A DNA stretch of 64,000 nucleotides. Source: Tiliqua scincoides (Eukaryota > Chordata > Lepidosauria > Squamata > Scincidae). The position numbers and the translations under genes were made by a program. The stretch spans positions 63,058,856-63,122,855 of the forward strand of contig NC_089827.1 of NCBI RefSeq assembly GCF_035046505.1. Direction: 5' to 3'. The notes beneath the pieces were generated by a model, which searched no databases, was not told the DNA's origin, and saw only the letters and a list, made by a program, of their open reading frames with translations. Of the stretch, positions 32,501 through 47,500 are shown piece by piece (the first letter of the stretch is position 1; each line of letters opens with the position of its first letter).

Positions 32501-35500
32501 TTATCACGCACATGCTTAAGCAATTTCTGGCACATATGGGAAGGAATGTAGTCTAATATTGCTCCTGCTGCTTATGCTTCAGACGGACAAGCAACAGAGT
32601 AGCATTTTAAAGAGGAAAGCCCCATTTTTCAAGAAGGAAGCTTTTATTAAAATTTTTTCCAGGAGGAGGAAATTTATAGAATACCACCTCTTGCAAATTC
32701 AATATATTTACTAGGGTCTTGTTGCTTGAAGCCACTACAGTATCAGCTATGGGAGTACTCTCTGACATTACTGCATCATGTACAGGCAACGGTACTGCAG
32801 TTTCAACCTGTTTGTTTAAAAAACAAAAACATAAAAATAAGCGTATAGCGATTATTACGGTCCTAAGAATAAAGAAAATAAAGTCTAGACTGGAAAGTAG
32901 CCTTGCATCACCCTTTTCCTTGTTGTTCTTCTTGATACTCTTGCAGATTCCCTAGAAACTGCCTGCAGAAGTCCGCTTTTTGAAGATCCACTTGTCCAGA
33001 ATGTCTCAGTAACTCCATCCTGAGAGTAGTTCTATTTAAGCATCAAACATATTAGCAAGCATATGTAAACTGTATACCTACACCATTAACTGAATGTTAT
33101 ACCATCCTGCACGTAATTTACCATTTAGAGGTTACACTTTTTAGGGTTTAACATGCTTTATGCCTTAACAGAGTTGGCCAACTAAGAAAAAGGCATCTGC
33201 TAGAAAGCCTGCTCTGTTGCTATTGTCCAGGTGCAAGTACCACAACAGATTTATTCCGTAATTAAGCTATTTACAAGGTCATTGTACACTGTGCTTCACT
33301 GGGTTGCATCCAATACAGAAGTTGAACAACAAATGCAATCACCATTACTCAAAAAGGAAGCAATTTATAAGGAATAGATACCTGAACTTTTCTTTGCCAT
33401 TTAGCAAAACCGTTTAGAATAAAGATCATTTACAAACTAGTAACTTATACTGAATTCTTATATTGAAATGGTCTCTCACAATAAATAGAAGTACTTATTT
33501 TGACAGATTTTGGATCAGACCTTGGATCATACTTTTAGAACACAAAACAGAAGTAAGCTGATCAGGTATGGAAGCTACCATTTCTTTTTAGGGTTTCAGA
33601 TAATTATAAAATTCAAGGCTGTTGCCATGGTACAACACATACTTTTTCAAAGTAAAAACTTCTAAAAAACATGTCAGAAAAAGAAACAAAGCATGGTTCA
33701 AATGATGTCATAAATGAGGTCCAAAACCTGAACACTCCCATTTCAGTTTTACCACAAGGGGGAATTCTGCTTTTGTTTCAACTACAGTTCCATGGCTTAT
33801 CCAATCCCAGGAAATTATGGTTTACAAAGCAGGTTTAGAACTCAAGTTTCAATACTCGTTTGTAAACTGTAGTTAAACCAAAATTTCCTGGGTTTGGACA
33901 AGCCATGGAACTGTGCTTTAAACAACTCCAAGACTGAATGTTACAACTTTGCATGAGAGCTGAAGACACAGGCTGATTTAACATCTGAATCAACACTGGA
34001 ATATTGTGTTGCCTGAACTGGCCTTATCTTAAAATACTTCCCAAAGACAGATTATTTTTGCTGCACTGCATTTTGAAATCAGAGGTTCAATGTAAGATTT
34101 TTTTCTATACACAACCACAATTTGACACTTAGATTAGAGCTTATAATTTTAAAAGTATAAACACACTTAGGACTGAAGTCCCCCTAAATTCAATGGGATT
34201 TTTTTTCCAATAAGCATGTTTACAACTAGCATTAGCAACTTTTGTAATACATAGGAAGAAGTTGAGCATTCGTACCAGGGAACCTAATAGAATCTTAACT
34301 CAAATTGTTTCAGAGAGGTTTTATTTTCCAGTGAACTGAAAACTGAACTTGAACTTAGAAGTTTCTTGGTTGCCTACTGTATTGAATCTGGCCAAAAACC
34401 CTACACACAAAAAATGAAATATGGTTAAAAAAACCAAAAAGATTCTTTTGAGAGGGAGGAGGGCTCTTCTCTGCTCCAGTTATTCTGGGAAATACAGCTT
34501 TTCCAGAGGAGCCACAGGAAAAGGAGGAACCCATGGGACACTGCCTATGAATTTTACAGTGCAATCCTAGACATATCTGGTCCCACTGTTTGATGGGGCT
34601 TACTCCCAGGAAAGTCTGCACAGGAGATCCGTTCCAGGCCCCCTCTGCAGATACAGAAATTGTGGACATGGGACAATCCTACAAATTTAATGCTTGTGGG
34701 CTCCTCCATGCCCATTACCATCTGTTTCCTTCATTAACCCTCAGGCACATTTCTTACTTTTACAGCCACTATAAGAGCAAAGTGTCAGTCAGCCTGCATG
34801 CTAGAGGAACAATCAGAATGTTAACAGGAGGCAGGATAGTTCCTGCTTCCTTTTAATGTTGTGACAATGTCCCCCTAGCATGTAGGCTGCCTGCCGCTTC
34901 GCTCTTTTAGCATCTGTAAAAGAAACATACCTGATTGTTAATGAAGGAAAAGAAGGTAATGGGGGCAGCGTGCGGAGAACTGCAGATAACTAAAACTCCA
35001 GGTACTGGATTCGCAGACATGGGTGGGGGAACATGACAGGGGATGGGACCCCTGTATAGGATTGTGGCCATAGTCTTGATGTTCAGAGACTTGTAACCCA
35101 CAGGCGGCTTTCTACTAAAGTCTTACTACTGCTATTTGCTTCCTCGTTGCTATTCATCCTAAACTGGATATTTTTTATTCTGTTGTGTTTTGTTTGTAAG
35201 AATCTCTTCAGAAAATTCTAAAAAGTCACACTTTCTCAAATGAAACTATTCTTTCTTTATCTTATGGAGCTGCATGCAAGCAAAAATAATTCTCTAACAT
35301 TCTGCATGGATTTAAACTGTTTCAAAAGTTGTATTCAGATAATCTCTTCTGCTTGCACAAGGTAAGGGTGCATGTTTTGGTAATTTCCTTCTTCCTTGAC
35401 TAGCCCCTTTAATGATGGTAAGGGGGGCCCTCAAGAACTCAAGGTGACATGCAGTATGGGAGGCTGAAAAGGGACGGTGGACTCACCTTTCCTCAGTTGC

Positions 35501-38500
35501 ACTAGTACAATTTAAGACTTGGGAAAAACCAAATGTGTCTGTTAACCAAACTGGATATTTTTAAGTTTAAAAAATACCAACGTTCCAGTTTGGATAGTGA
35601 TTAAGCTGAACCAGAACCAAACCCAAGTTTAATGATTTGACATCCTGTTTTGTAGGCACAGAAAGGGGGGGAGGAGAAGAGTATAGATGAACAAGAGTAC
35701 ATCTTGGCATACTTTTTAATAGTATTTTATAGCTGACAGCTCTAACAGAACCTATCCAGTATAGAAGTAGAGAAATTTTTAAATACTAACAATGTTGATG
35801 GGCAAACTAAGCTGTGATTTTTAATGAGCAGAATAGTTTCATTTTGTAGGGACAGTTAACTACTAGATTTCAGAGGTCAGTATACATGGTAAGAATTAAA
35901 TTTTAACATACTGACATGAATATTAATCAATTAATCATAGTATTATTTGATGACAGTTAACAGCAGACAATATTTACGCTATACTAGAAGTACCAAGTTC
36001 TACTCCCTATCTTGAAGTATTTTTTTTTTAAAACAGAATTTGGAAAACTGCTACCTGAACAGACGTTTTACAGAATAAATTTATAAAAGGTATGGACCTT
36101 ATTGTGCTGGTCCAAATTTGAGAAGATCAAGTGCTCCACACATGGTAAGGGAACAACTGTTCCCTTAACGAGAAGACCACTGGCTGCCTCCTTGGACCTG
36201 TGGAATACAGTAGTGGCAGTTTCTGCATCACTCTACTGCGGTATGGGCAGCCCCATTAGAATTGGGGTCTAATCACTCTTGCTCATTACTGGTGCCTCTG
36301 TTTCCCTTTCCCTTCATCTGCTGTCTCCACTGCATTGATATATTTAATACAGAGCACTAAAGAGCACACATACTTACTCAAGTTCCATGTAATTATTTTT
36401 ATATAATGCCATTCACATACATATCTCCAACCCTTTTCTCAAATAATTTTATTTCTCACACCTACTTTTATCACATAATGCAGATTGTCAGGAACTTGTC
36501 CCAAAGTACTTCCAGATATTGCTTGAGAAATATTCTAAAACAACCCCTCCTCCCATAGACAGATGCTTCATCCTGTCTACTGACAAATTTGTCACCTCAG
36601 TTGTCACCTACTTTAAATACTACGAACAAGGAAAGAAGCATTCTTAATGAATGGTGGCATTTATTTGGCTATACGCGTTTCAAAGAAGTACACACTATAA
36701 ATTGACAACATGCACAGGGCTGTGTCAAAAAGTATTGCAGAGGAGGAAATGGAGACTAGAAAGAATCTCACAAAAACGTTTTCTTCCCCATGAACGCACA
36801 ACTTTTTTTGTATGAGCAGAGGGAGCAGAGAAAAGCAAGACAGAAAGAGGAGCACTTAAAATATCTATCATGAGAATACCACAGAGAGAAGACATAGTTT
36901 ACCAACCAAGTTTACCTAGTTTACTGACCCATCCACTCTTAACCCCAGAACTAACATTCAAGTATCTGTTCTCTGCAATCCCAATATGCTTTGACATTTT
37001 TTTTCCTTCAGAGTCCTCACTACTCAGTAAACTTGGGCTACATAACAGAGGACAAATGAAGCTAGTTCAGTGTGAGGGAACTGCCTTTGCTCTGGAGCAA
37101 GCTGGGTTTGCCTTTGGGGGCTGCATAATGATAACACAAGGTACTGAAACCACAGCAGGTTGGAAGCAGGAATGAACCAGCATAAAAAAAAGGTAATGAG
37201 GATGTTGTCAAGCAACATTTGTCTCCCTTCCAAAGCTTCCTTTTCCAAACAAAAAGGTTTGCTGCAGAACATTCAATTCTGCCATAGTTCAGATACATAC
37301 CTTTAAATATATATATTTAACCCATTTCTGCTCAATGCTGCATATATGAAACAGGGATCAAATGTGTACACCTGTAGGTTGGGCAGAAATGGGTTAATCA
37401 CATGAACACAGCCAAGGTTGCATTGGCATAATAGTGTATTGTGCACCTTTTCATTGCTAAATTCCATTAAATATGCTACATTAAAAATATAATTTAACTG
37501 CTTGTGATAAACTGAGTATTAGTCTAGTCCAGCCATTTTCAACCACTGTGCCGTGGCACACTAGTGTGCTGTGAGTGGTCCACAGGTGTGCCACAGGAAT
37601 TTGGGGGAAGATCATTTAATAGTAGGGCCAATGGGGAAGTGAGCCCCCCACTGGCAGCATGGTGTGCCTTGTCATTTGTCAAAAACCTGATGGTGTGCCT
37701 TGACCATTTTAGTGCCTTGTCAGTGTGCCATGAGATGAAAAAGGCTGAAAATCACTGGTCTGGTCTGTAAACTTATAAGATAGCTTAATAAAATAAATGC
37801 TAGTAAGCCCATTGATGCAGATTGTCACCTTCTTAAAAAGAGGCACACTCAGTTTTGAAAAAGATACATTTGTAAGAAAATACCATTAAAATAATGGTAC
37901 CTGGTTGTGTTCAGCAAATCTTCTTTGTTTGAGTGTTACTGGAGTTTTTGTTTTGCCCTTCAGTGGTTCTCGCCTCTCAAGTTTGAACTCTGTCTTGGGT
38001 TCTGTGAATAAATGCAATCCATTATTTGTTAGCAGCTGAATATTCCAGTATTCCCAGACAGATACTGTCACTAAATTCAAGAGTACTCAACCATTTTCCA
38101 AACACTATTTTAGAAATTTATACTAAAGGCTGAAGTGTGATCAGAGTAGATGAGAATTAAAGCACTGTGGGATGCTAGATCAAAAATGTTTGCTTTTCAT
38201 ATGCATACTTGGGATATGTTCTATCTGGAATTGCTTACAAACCTGCTGAAATGGATGAACGTCAAGTGTTTTTCTCTCTTTAGAAGAGTTGGAAAAAACA
38301 CACATGATTCATGAAATTTGACACCATTAGGCAACTTGCCACCTATTTTGTGGGAACTCCTAAGAATCAGAAACTTTGGTGGTGGGGAACCCCTGGAAAG
38401 AGCACTAGGAAAGGGCAATTCCTGGATACTTAGCAGAGGCATGCGCGACTGCAGTGGAAAAGAGGGTGGAAAAGGTTGCCGTTGCAAGTTTTGCTGGATT

Positions 38501-41500
38501 TACACAAGACTAAATTACAAATACAGGCATGCCCCAGTATCCACAGTGGTTTCACTATGGAAACTGCAGATACCAGGGGATGGCCCCCCACTCTCCAGAG
38601 CCCTGCTTCCTCTGAACCTGGCAGAGGCTGTGCAAGTTGTCTGTAGCCTGTTCCAGGCTCAGACCGAGTCTTACAACAGAAAAAAATGCGACTTCCTGGT
38701 TTTACTGAAAACCAGAAGTGACTTTTGAATGTCTTAAATGCCAATGCATTTTCATTGTAATGCTCAGTTTGAGCCCGGAAGAGGCTGTGGACAGACGTGC
38801 ACGGCCTCTGCTGGGCTCCGAGGGCCATCTGGAGGTTCAAGTATGGAAAGAAAGCTCCAGTTTCCCCTCAACTTTGGCATAAGTATTCCCAATTAGAAAT
38901 ATTGGTAAATAGTAAATCTCTTTCTCTCCTCCTCTGCTTTCTCCCTATTTGGGACTCAAGGTCAATGCTATAGTGCAGTAATCTTCAAACTTTTCTGTGC
39001 CAAGACCCCAATATACAAATAAACCATGAGACTTTACTACTGCCCACCTTACACCCCCATCGCTGTCTACTCCCTGCCCTCATAATGCCCTCCCAGCACT
39101 GTTCAATGTAACCAAATTTACTTATTAAAGCGAGTGAAGCCTGGCACTAGTGAAAGCTATTTTAGCACAATTGCCAAGAGCTAAGCAGGATCTTAGGAGA
39201 AACTGAGGAGAACACAATCTCCTGGGACTTGAAAGGGTACACCCGATGCCTCCCCTTTACCTGGTGGTGCTATAGTCCAGTGGTATTCAACCTAACTTGC
39301 CACAATCTCACAACTGAGGCTTTGCAGCCCCATTGGGATCCCAACCCCAAGGCCGAAGAACACATGGAGGCATTGAACAATCCAAGCAAGTGCTTATTTA
39401 CATTTAAGCCAAGACTGCTTTCCAAAATGGTTACAATTAAAATGCATTAAGGCAAAATACAGTTAAGAATTGGGGGAGAGGAGCTGGAAGTTGGCAATGC
39501 TGTCCAGATCTCATGATCTTGCCTTTAAGAAAGGTAAGAGCAGATTGCCGTGATAAAGAGCGATAAAGATGCCAATCCACAGGAACAGCCCCTAGATTGA
39601 TTTGCAGTCTTTTTACTAGCATTTCAATAGTCTAAAATTTGACAACTAACTGTAGAGAAAACTTTGGACCTATAACTATAGCAGTTTAGTAATGTTTTTA
39701 TAAAAGCAGACCTTGATTGTAGTGATTAGATCAGTGGTTTACAACCACTGTTCTCTGGCACACTGGTGTGCCGTGAGACAGCCTCAGGTGTGCTGTGGGG
39801 CCAGAGGAGGCAGGCAGCAGCCATGCTTGGGGGGGCGGGGGAGAGAAGCGGCTGCTTTGCATCACCTGCTGCTGAACAAGAGGAAGGCTGCAACCTGATC
39901 CTCATTTATCTGGGAGTAAGCCCCGTTGACTATTATGGGGCTTACTTCTGAGTAGACACGCCTAGGATTGGGTATCAAGTCTGCCCCGCATGCTGACTGG
40001 GCAGCTAGAGAAGCCCGTGGAGTGAGTGAGAAGGAGGGACGCAGGAGCAGGCAAGCAGGTTGGAATGGAGCGAGACTGCTGAGGCCACAAGCCCAAGAAC
40101 TGGCTGGCCTGGCGAAGGGTCCATGAAAGTTCCTTTTCCTGCCACAGTTGCCCGCAACTGCCCAAAGTGACCCTCGCTGCCTTGCCTTTTAAGGGAAGGG
40201 AGTTGGGCCACAATCCTAGCCACACATACCTAGGAGTAAGCTCCATTGACTATAATGGGGCTTACTTCTGAGTAGACATGCCTAGAATTGTTCTTTTGGT
40301 CCCACTCTTTTTTCCTAAATACAGGAGCAGGCAACTGGCACTTCTCCCCTCCCCACCCCACCCCCTCCCACAGGCACATTCCCCCCACCCAATCTCATAA
40401 TTGCAGTTAGCACCTCTCTTACTGTCCTGTCCTCCTCCTTGCAAAGGTCCAGAATCACTTTCCTCACATTCTCCACCCCCCCACTCCAGCTGAATCCTGC
40501 ACTTCTTTCAATCACGTCTTCATTGCCCCTCACCCCACTATGTGCTCAGTTTGACCTCTCTTTGCCAGCACTTTCTGGAATTACACTTTAACAACATTTT
40601 TCCTCCTTTCCAGAATCACAAATACTCCAAACTTCATACTCTCCAAACTTCTTGTGAGCCTTTGGCTGCAATCCTAACCACACTTTCCTGAAAACTTACA
40701 GCAGTAAGGCAACACACCTGAACAGCTTCCTAGTTTGATCAAAGTCATTCACTTCCCTTAGGGCTTATATTTACCTTCTTCATTGTCGCTGTATTGATCA
40801 GAGTCATTACTTCCATTCTGCTTGTTGTTCTCTGCAGACGAAGAAGCTACTTGTGTAGGAATCAAAGATCTTAGCTCTTGGCCTTGTTCTTTCAATTTCA
40901 GTAATTTCTTCTCATAGACCTTCCTTGTAGAAGCTGCAACAGGAGGTTGAATATGGGCAAGAAAGTCCCTTATTCTGCATATCTATATGTTAATCAACCA
41001 CTAAGGACGCAAGCCTAACCCCTTAAGTCAGTGCTTTCCAGCACTGGCATAGCAGTGCCAATGGGACACGTGCTGCATCCTGCAGTTGGGTGTCACTCAC
41101 GGAGGGCTCCTCAAAGTAAGGCAATGTTTGTATCCTTGCCTCGGAGATTCATTGCCTTTATGTCAGTGCTGGCATAAGGGGTTAGGATTGTGCTAACTGC
41201 TCACATGTATATCCAACAAGACAAAATATCTAGGAAACATGTACACATAGATCAGCATTTCTCCACATTTGACCCCTGCCATATAACTTCGCAGGATACA
41301 TCTATTAGAAGTACCACTAGAAATTATCACCAGTTACTTCTGGATTGAAAGGCCAGATGCAATGCAACAAACACTAGTAAGAGGCTCCAGGAGGACTTTT
41401 TCAAGTGCGCAAAAACACATACTGAGTTCTGTCTACCAAACTGCGCCTCCTACTGCTGTTTGTCACATTGCATTATTTGTTTCACTGCCAAATGGTGGGG

Positions 41501-44500
41501 GTCTGGGAGACCCATGCATACCACAGGACACCACCTCAAGTACAAATGGCTGAGAAACTGATATAGAATAGAAAATTTAAGTTTCTATCTACAAATAGAC
41601 AGTGCCATCTTGAAATTATTTGGTGACTATCTTTATGCAAACATCCTCATTTTCTTGATGCCTTTTTTGTTGAATCATGCGGACAGCTTATGTTTATATT
41701 CAGATCAGTAAGTGGAGTAAACAGTATTTTGTTGCACTCCAATTGGAGATGGCAACTTTCAACATCATGCCGAATGATCTGAGGAACACATCTTATCGCA
41801 AAAGGCATATGGATTCATGCACATTGCCAGCAGTCAAATTAACTGGCAATTCTGTAGTATATTTTAGCACTGAAGCAAGGTTATTTTGCTTCTGCCAGGG
41901 GCTATTGGATTATACAGTCACTAAATACTGACAAACCGTATATGACCAGGGTTAATATGCCACTGCATTAAGTACTATCAATCCATTTAACCAGCAAAAG
42001 TACATATTCAAATTCTCATTCTCATACTCCAGTGGTTGCCAAACTTTTTAGAGGTACTAGGTTGCTGCCTGATTTATGAATGCCAAGGGGTGTGGCTATA
42101 ATTGGGCAACAGTACCTCCCCCCACTATCTGCTTGTTTAACCCTTGATGTACATAACCTAATCTGCCCTGGCAGTTTCACAACTCCACAAAAATTGAATC
42201 ATGATCCACTAGTGGGTCCTGGACCTATAGTTTGGAAACCGCTATCATACTCCATTTACCTTACTATTTAAACATAAGGTATTTCACAATATTAAACCTA
42301 CCCACAATTGGACCAGGATTCACACCATATCTCAGAAGCTGCTCTTTGAGTTCTTCATTACCAAGTTCTGTTACATCTATATCATCTTGTTCTTCTGGCC
42401 TTGGTTTGTCAGTTTTTTTTGTAGCTTTCTGTGGAAAAAAATGAACAGCCAAGGTTTTACCAGTATTGCTGGACTAGATTTTTAAAATACATCTTTTAAT
42501 GGAGAAAGATTTCCCACAGCATTACATAAACATCAGAAGCAGAAGAGACCATAGCAGAACAAATTTCAGACATTCAATAGAAAAATAAAGGTGCCTTTTA
42601 TATTTCCCAGCCTTATTTAGACTTCAAATTGCTTCCTAAACTTGGTTCCCTACTCACACTCCTACCTCCTTTCATGCTTCTATTTATTATCAGGAAAATT
42701 TATCCCTATTTTTCAAAATGCATTTCTTCAAAATAGTAGTGGTCCTGGTTTCAGTGACGCCTGTGGCCACAACTGCAAATTGCTTCCCACCCCACCAACT
42801 GTGTAGTTGCCACTCCACACCAGTCATGCCAGCTGTCTCCTGCTCAGAGGTCTTCTGAGAGCCAGAGAGGCTATGCATGGCCCCCCTCGATTCTCAGAAG
42901 GTCTCCAGGCTGGAGGCAGCCAGCATGACCACTGGGGGGAGTATGCTGTCTGGGGCCACTTGACTCCCTGGACCCTCCCCAGGTATGCCACAGCTTCAAA
43001 ACCTTTTCTGAACCATAGTCCCACTATTTTGTGCATCACCTACAACTAGTTAATTCCCAGTCCAGGTCCTGATGAAGATAAACAGGCACCATTGACTCCT
43101 TTTTACCTGGAGAATTTAGAACCTTCTTGTCAAGCAACGAATGGACAGAATGCAATAAAGCATGAAAATGATCCATGCAGAAAGACATTTAAGCTTGACC
43201 TCAATACACAGTGATCCTATAACTTCTGACCTTCAAAGAAAATTCATTTGAAGTTACACAACATGGTCCGTGCAGTTTCTTACAGCATTGTGTACAAGTT
43301 TAAAAAGCAACGCTCCTTAGGTTCTCTGCTTAGTGCAGCTTCATGAATGTGGCAAGCTAACACACCCAAGAATAATATAATAGAAACTCTTTTGATGTGG
43401 TAGCTCTCAATATGGGAATAACTTGAAAGAAGTTACTTAGCCCCATGCTGCTATAGTCTAGAATTTATCCTTTGAATATGACTAAAATTACTCCCTTTGG
43501 CAAAACACTGTTAAGAGTTATAGTAGACAGAAGATGACCAAGCCTCTGGTAGTTCCATCACCAAGGCCACCCTGATTAGTCTCTTTAAAAATTCTATCAG
43601 GTAGTTCATTTACTAAGGATGCAATAACATGCAAACCTGAAAGCAAGCCCAGTTGGAGACAATGGGACTTACTTCTGAGTAGACAAACATAGGATTGTGC
43701 TCTAAATAAGAAATTACCACAATTTCAAAAATCAAGACCATGTGGGTTTTTCTCCCTCCTCTTTCCTTCTGAATAAACTACTCAGCTCTACTTTTCTTTA
43801 TGGCAGGTATCTCTCTGAAAAAATATTCTTACAGAAGAAATATGACAATATTCAAAGCTAAGAATGTGCATTTTAAGAGTTACACGAGATTATAAGAGCT
43901 TGTAAACAAAATTATCTTCATGGTGGCTTGTTACAACACACAATGACCTCACTGCACACAATCACCACTCCTCAGACCATAGTAACCCTCCCCCCACATT
44001 TTTACAGCTTTACAACAATCAACTATTGGAACAAATTACCAGGTTCCCCTCTTCATCAAACCCTATAGTTACTTCTTAATTTTTGTCCCTTAGGCTAGTA
44101 AGTTTTGGAATCTCATATACAAGACAGTATAATTCAACTGTAAAACACTTCATTACTCACTGATCCCCAAAAGGGATTACACTTTGAATTTTTCAAATTA
44201 AATGAGAAACAGTGTAAGTGAACTAATTATTCAAGTATCTCTGAAACTTAACAAAGAATACAGGCATTTGCATATACCAGAAAGCATCAGAGTACATTTT
44301 AAGAACATAAGAAGAGCCCCTTTGAATCAGGCCAAAGGCCCATCTAGTCCAGCTTCTTGTATCTCACAGTGGCTCATCCAATGCCTCAGGGAACATACAA
44401 GACAACAAGAGACCTGTGCCACTCCCTTGCATTCTGGCATTAGGTGGTTGCACATGCCCATCATGGCTTGTAACCTGCAATGAACATTTTCTCCAGAAAT

Positions 44501-47500
44501 CTGTCAATTCCCTTTTAAAGGCACCTAAGCCAGAAGCCATCACCACATCCTGTGTTAAGGAGTTCCACAGGATTTGATATACAAGTGTTCACATAGTAAT
44601 CAGGAAGGCAATAACTAATATACTGACATTTCTGTACTTGTTAAGACACTTGTCCAATAATTACTACTTTTTAAGCAGGTTTCAATTTGTATTGAACTGT
44701 GTTTCATGTAGGCTAAGACACAGCTATTTCATTTCACTGTGTAATAAGAAGCACAATGAATATATATGGTCAGTCTTAGATATAAGGTAGTTGGGCCAAT
44801 GTTTTCAAGGAAGGGAGACTAGAACTGTTTGCAGTTGCAGCTTCTAGCCAGAAAGAGGCACCAAAGTCTGCAGAACAGTTTTTCCTCCACCAGGACAAAG
44901 CAACTTTTGAAGACCTGCACTGGGTAACCCACTTCAGTGAGCAAGTTATGTATTTTTTAAAAGCAGGACCTCCGCAGAAATAAGAGGACAGAAATGACAA
45001 TGCAATAATCATTCTTTTGAGGGACGATGCAGGAAGAGGGAAAAGTATCTCAGTTGTGACTATGGAGTTGAAACCAGAGCACGTCCAGCAGGCATTCCAT
45101 CTCTATTAGAAGGCAAAAGATAGATGAATTTTTGTGCTACTCTAGCATGCCAAGAAGTTAAGACAATTGGTTCACAGTAAGCTGACCTGCAGGATCTTAT
45201 CAAATCATTTTCTTGCTCAGTCACAACAATTTTATTCTGCTATTCAAAGAAACTGAATTTAGATATAAGGGTACTATGCACAATGTGCCATATTTGTCTT
45301 TCTAGCAAAATCCTAGTCCACTGTATCTAATGGGCAAGAAAAAGGTAGTTGCATGCTCAAGAAGTTATTCAAGTATGTAGAAAAATATTTGCTTGTGAAT
45401 TAAATGAACTCCCTGTCCAACAGCCCTATGAGAATTAAATCTGCTAATTGTTCTCCAAGAGGCACAGAATGTAAAGGATTCCTAACAACTTGTGGTCTCC
45501 TAGATGAAACACAATCAGGGTGCACACCCCTGAACCTTATCCCAGCTGCCCTTGCCATCTGATAAGCCCTCTCTACCCCCCAATTTATGCTTTTCTGGGG
45601 CTGCCCACAAGAAATACAACAGCCCCTTCACCAATTTTCTTTAGAATTTTCACTGCTGGAGAAAGCGAGGATGATCCTGACACTGAATTCATCAGATCCC
45701 CAGTAACTTCATCAGATCCCCACTACTCAAGAAAAAGTGTCCACTTCACAGCTCTTTATGGGCTAGTTATTACCTTTTTGTTCTTTCAGTTTTAAACAAT
45801 GTAATGAAGACCATGCTATTGAATCGTCCATGTCTTATATTTTATCTTAAAAACACAGGAACTTTGGGTCACTCCAAGTTTACAATGAGGCACACTTAAG
45901 CTAACTTAAAATAAAACCACTACAGCGCATAGCAAGGAGGTACTTAACCCCACAAAGGTTAAAGAAAAGCAGAAGCTCTGCTACTTACAAACATATCTGG
46001 CCATAAATCCACTACCCATCTGGAGCAATAATCTTAAGTGTCACTGTTATGCAATAGATGGCACCCATTTCCAGCATTCCCACCACCATTGTTTGTCTGC
46101 TTTTCAAGGTAAAACCACACAGTATAGGATACTGTACTATAAACACAATTTTTATTGTATTTATTGTAAATTACTGTACTGTAAATACAATTTTTTTCTC
46201 TTTTTTACAATGTTTGTTACCAATTAGCATTACCAATTAGCGATGTTGAACAAAACAACTTATAAACCAACCCCCGGAACCTAACATGTTCATAAGTAGG
46301 GGAGCTTCTGGGGAGTACCAGTGTTTCTCAAACGGTGGGTCAGGACCCACTCAGTGGGTCATGAGCCAATTTCAGGTGGGTCCCCATTCATTTCAATATT
46401 TTATTTTTAATATATTAGACTTGATGCTACCATGGTATGTGACTGCATTTGGGGAATGTTACAGCTACTATGTATATTCTTTTAACCATGATAGTAAACG
46501 GGACTTACTCCTGGGTAAGTGTGGGTAGGATTGCAGCCTAGGATTGTTAAAAATGTTCCTGCTTGATGATGTCACATCTGGTCATGACATCACTTCCAGC
46601 GGGTCCTGACAGATTCTCATTCTAAAAAGTGGGTCCTGGTGCTAAATGTATGAGAACCACTGCCCTACATGCAATATACACATTAGTGGGGGAAAGATGA
46701 AATATAAACAAACATCTCTGCTGTTCCTCCTTCTTCAGTCTCATTCCTGCTCCTTTTAAGTCCTCTTATCTCAGTTCCTCAGAGGTTATTCTGTGAAAGA
46801 TTACATACCACTACTCAACAGCACACAAAGCTGACCTACCAATTTACAAAGAAGAATCAAAGATTCATCTTTGTGGCAGGCAGGCCATGGTAGGCAGGCC
46901 ATGATACATGGCTTCTCACTGCAACAGTCTAGAAATCTGATGCCAGTTCTAGCATGTGCTTCAGAATCCAGCATACTCATCCTTCTTCACTTCTGATCGG
47001 CTTTGCAAATTCTTGGATTACACTGCATGGATTCTTCCCACATTGCCAAGATAACCCAAGAAGCTCCAGCACATGGGAGAAACCTATGCTGCAGCTTCTA
47101 ACAACAAAAAGAATGCCTTAACAGGAAACTGGGGTAACGCTTGTTAGGAAATGGTAGAATGAGATGTACCATCTAGTTACTCCCACTTCACTAGGATAAT
47201 ACAAGAGGAGGTCATTTTGATGCTGTCAGTGGAAGGAAAGGATGATGAAATAGCAGGTCTTTGAAGCATTACAGAGAATCAATTAGGCAGGCCACAATCC
47301 ACCAAAGAACTTAAGTTGTTCAGGCTGATTCTATACAATACATTCTAGAGAGGTAGCTATATTGGTCAGCCATAGCAAACACAACTAGTCTTTTAACAGT
47401 ACAGGTTGTCCCTCACTAGCCACTGGGTTCTGTTCCTGAACCCCTAGTAGATAAAAAAAATCCGTGGAAAAATAAAGACCCACTTCCAGATTTCTTGCCC

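Noticed and set aside
36470-36540. Candidate TMPO exon [14 protein letters not shown] on the minus strand with phase-0 splice sites
   Set aside because: Only a chance SQA match; the true 40-codon beta exon was found at 32912-33031 with strong similarity and correct length.
45640-45800. Small frame with repeated TCATCAGATCCCC
   Set aside because: A local short duplication in TMPO intron 1 with no conserved protein content.
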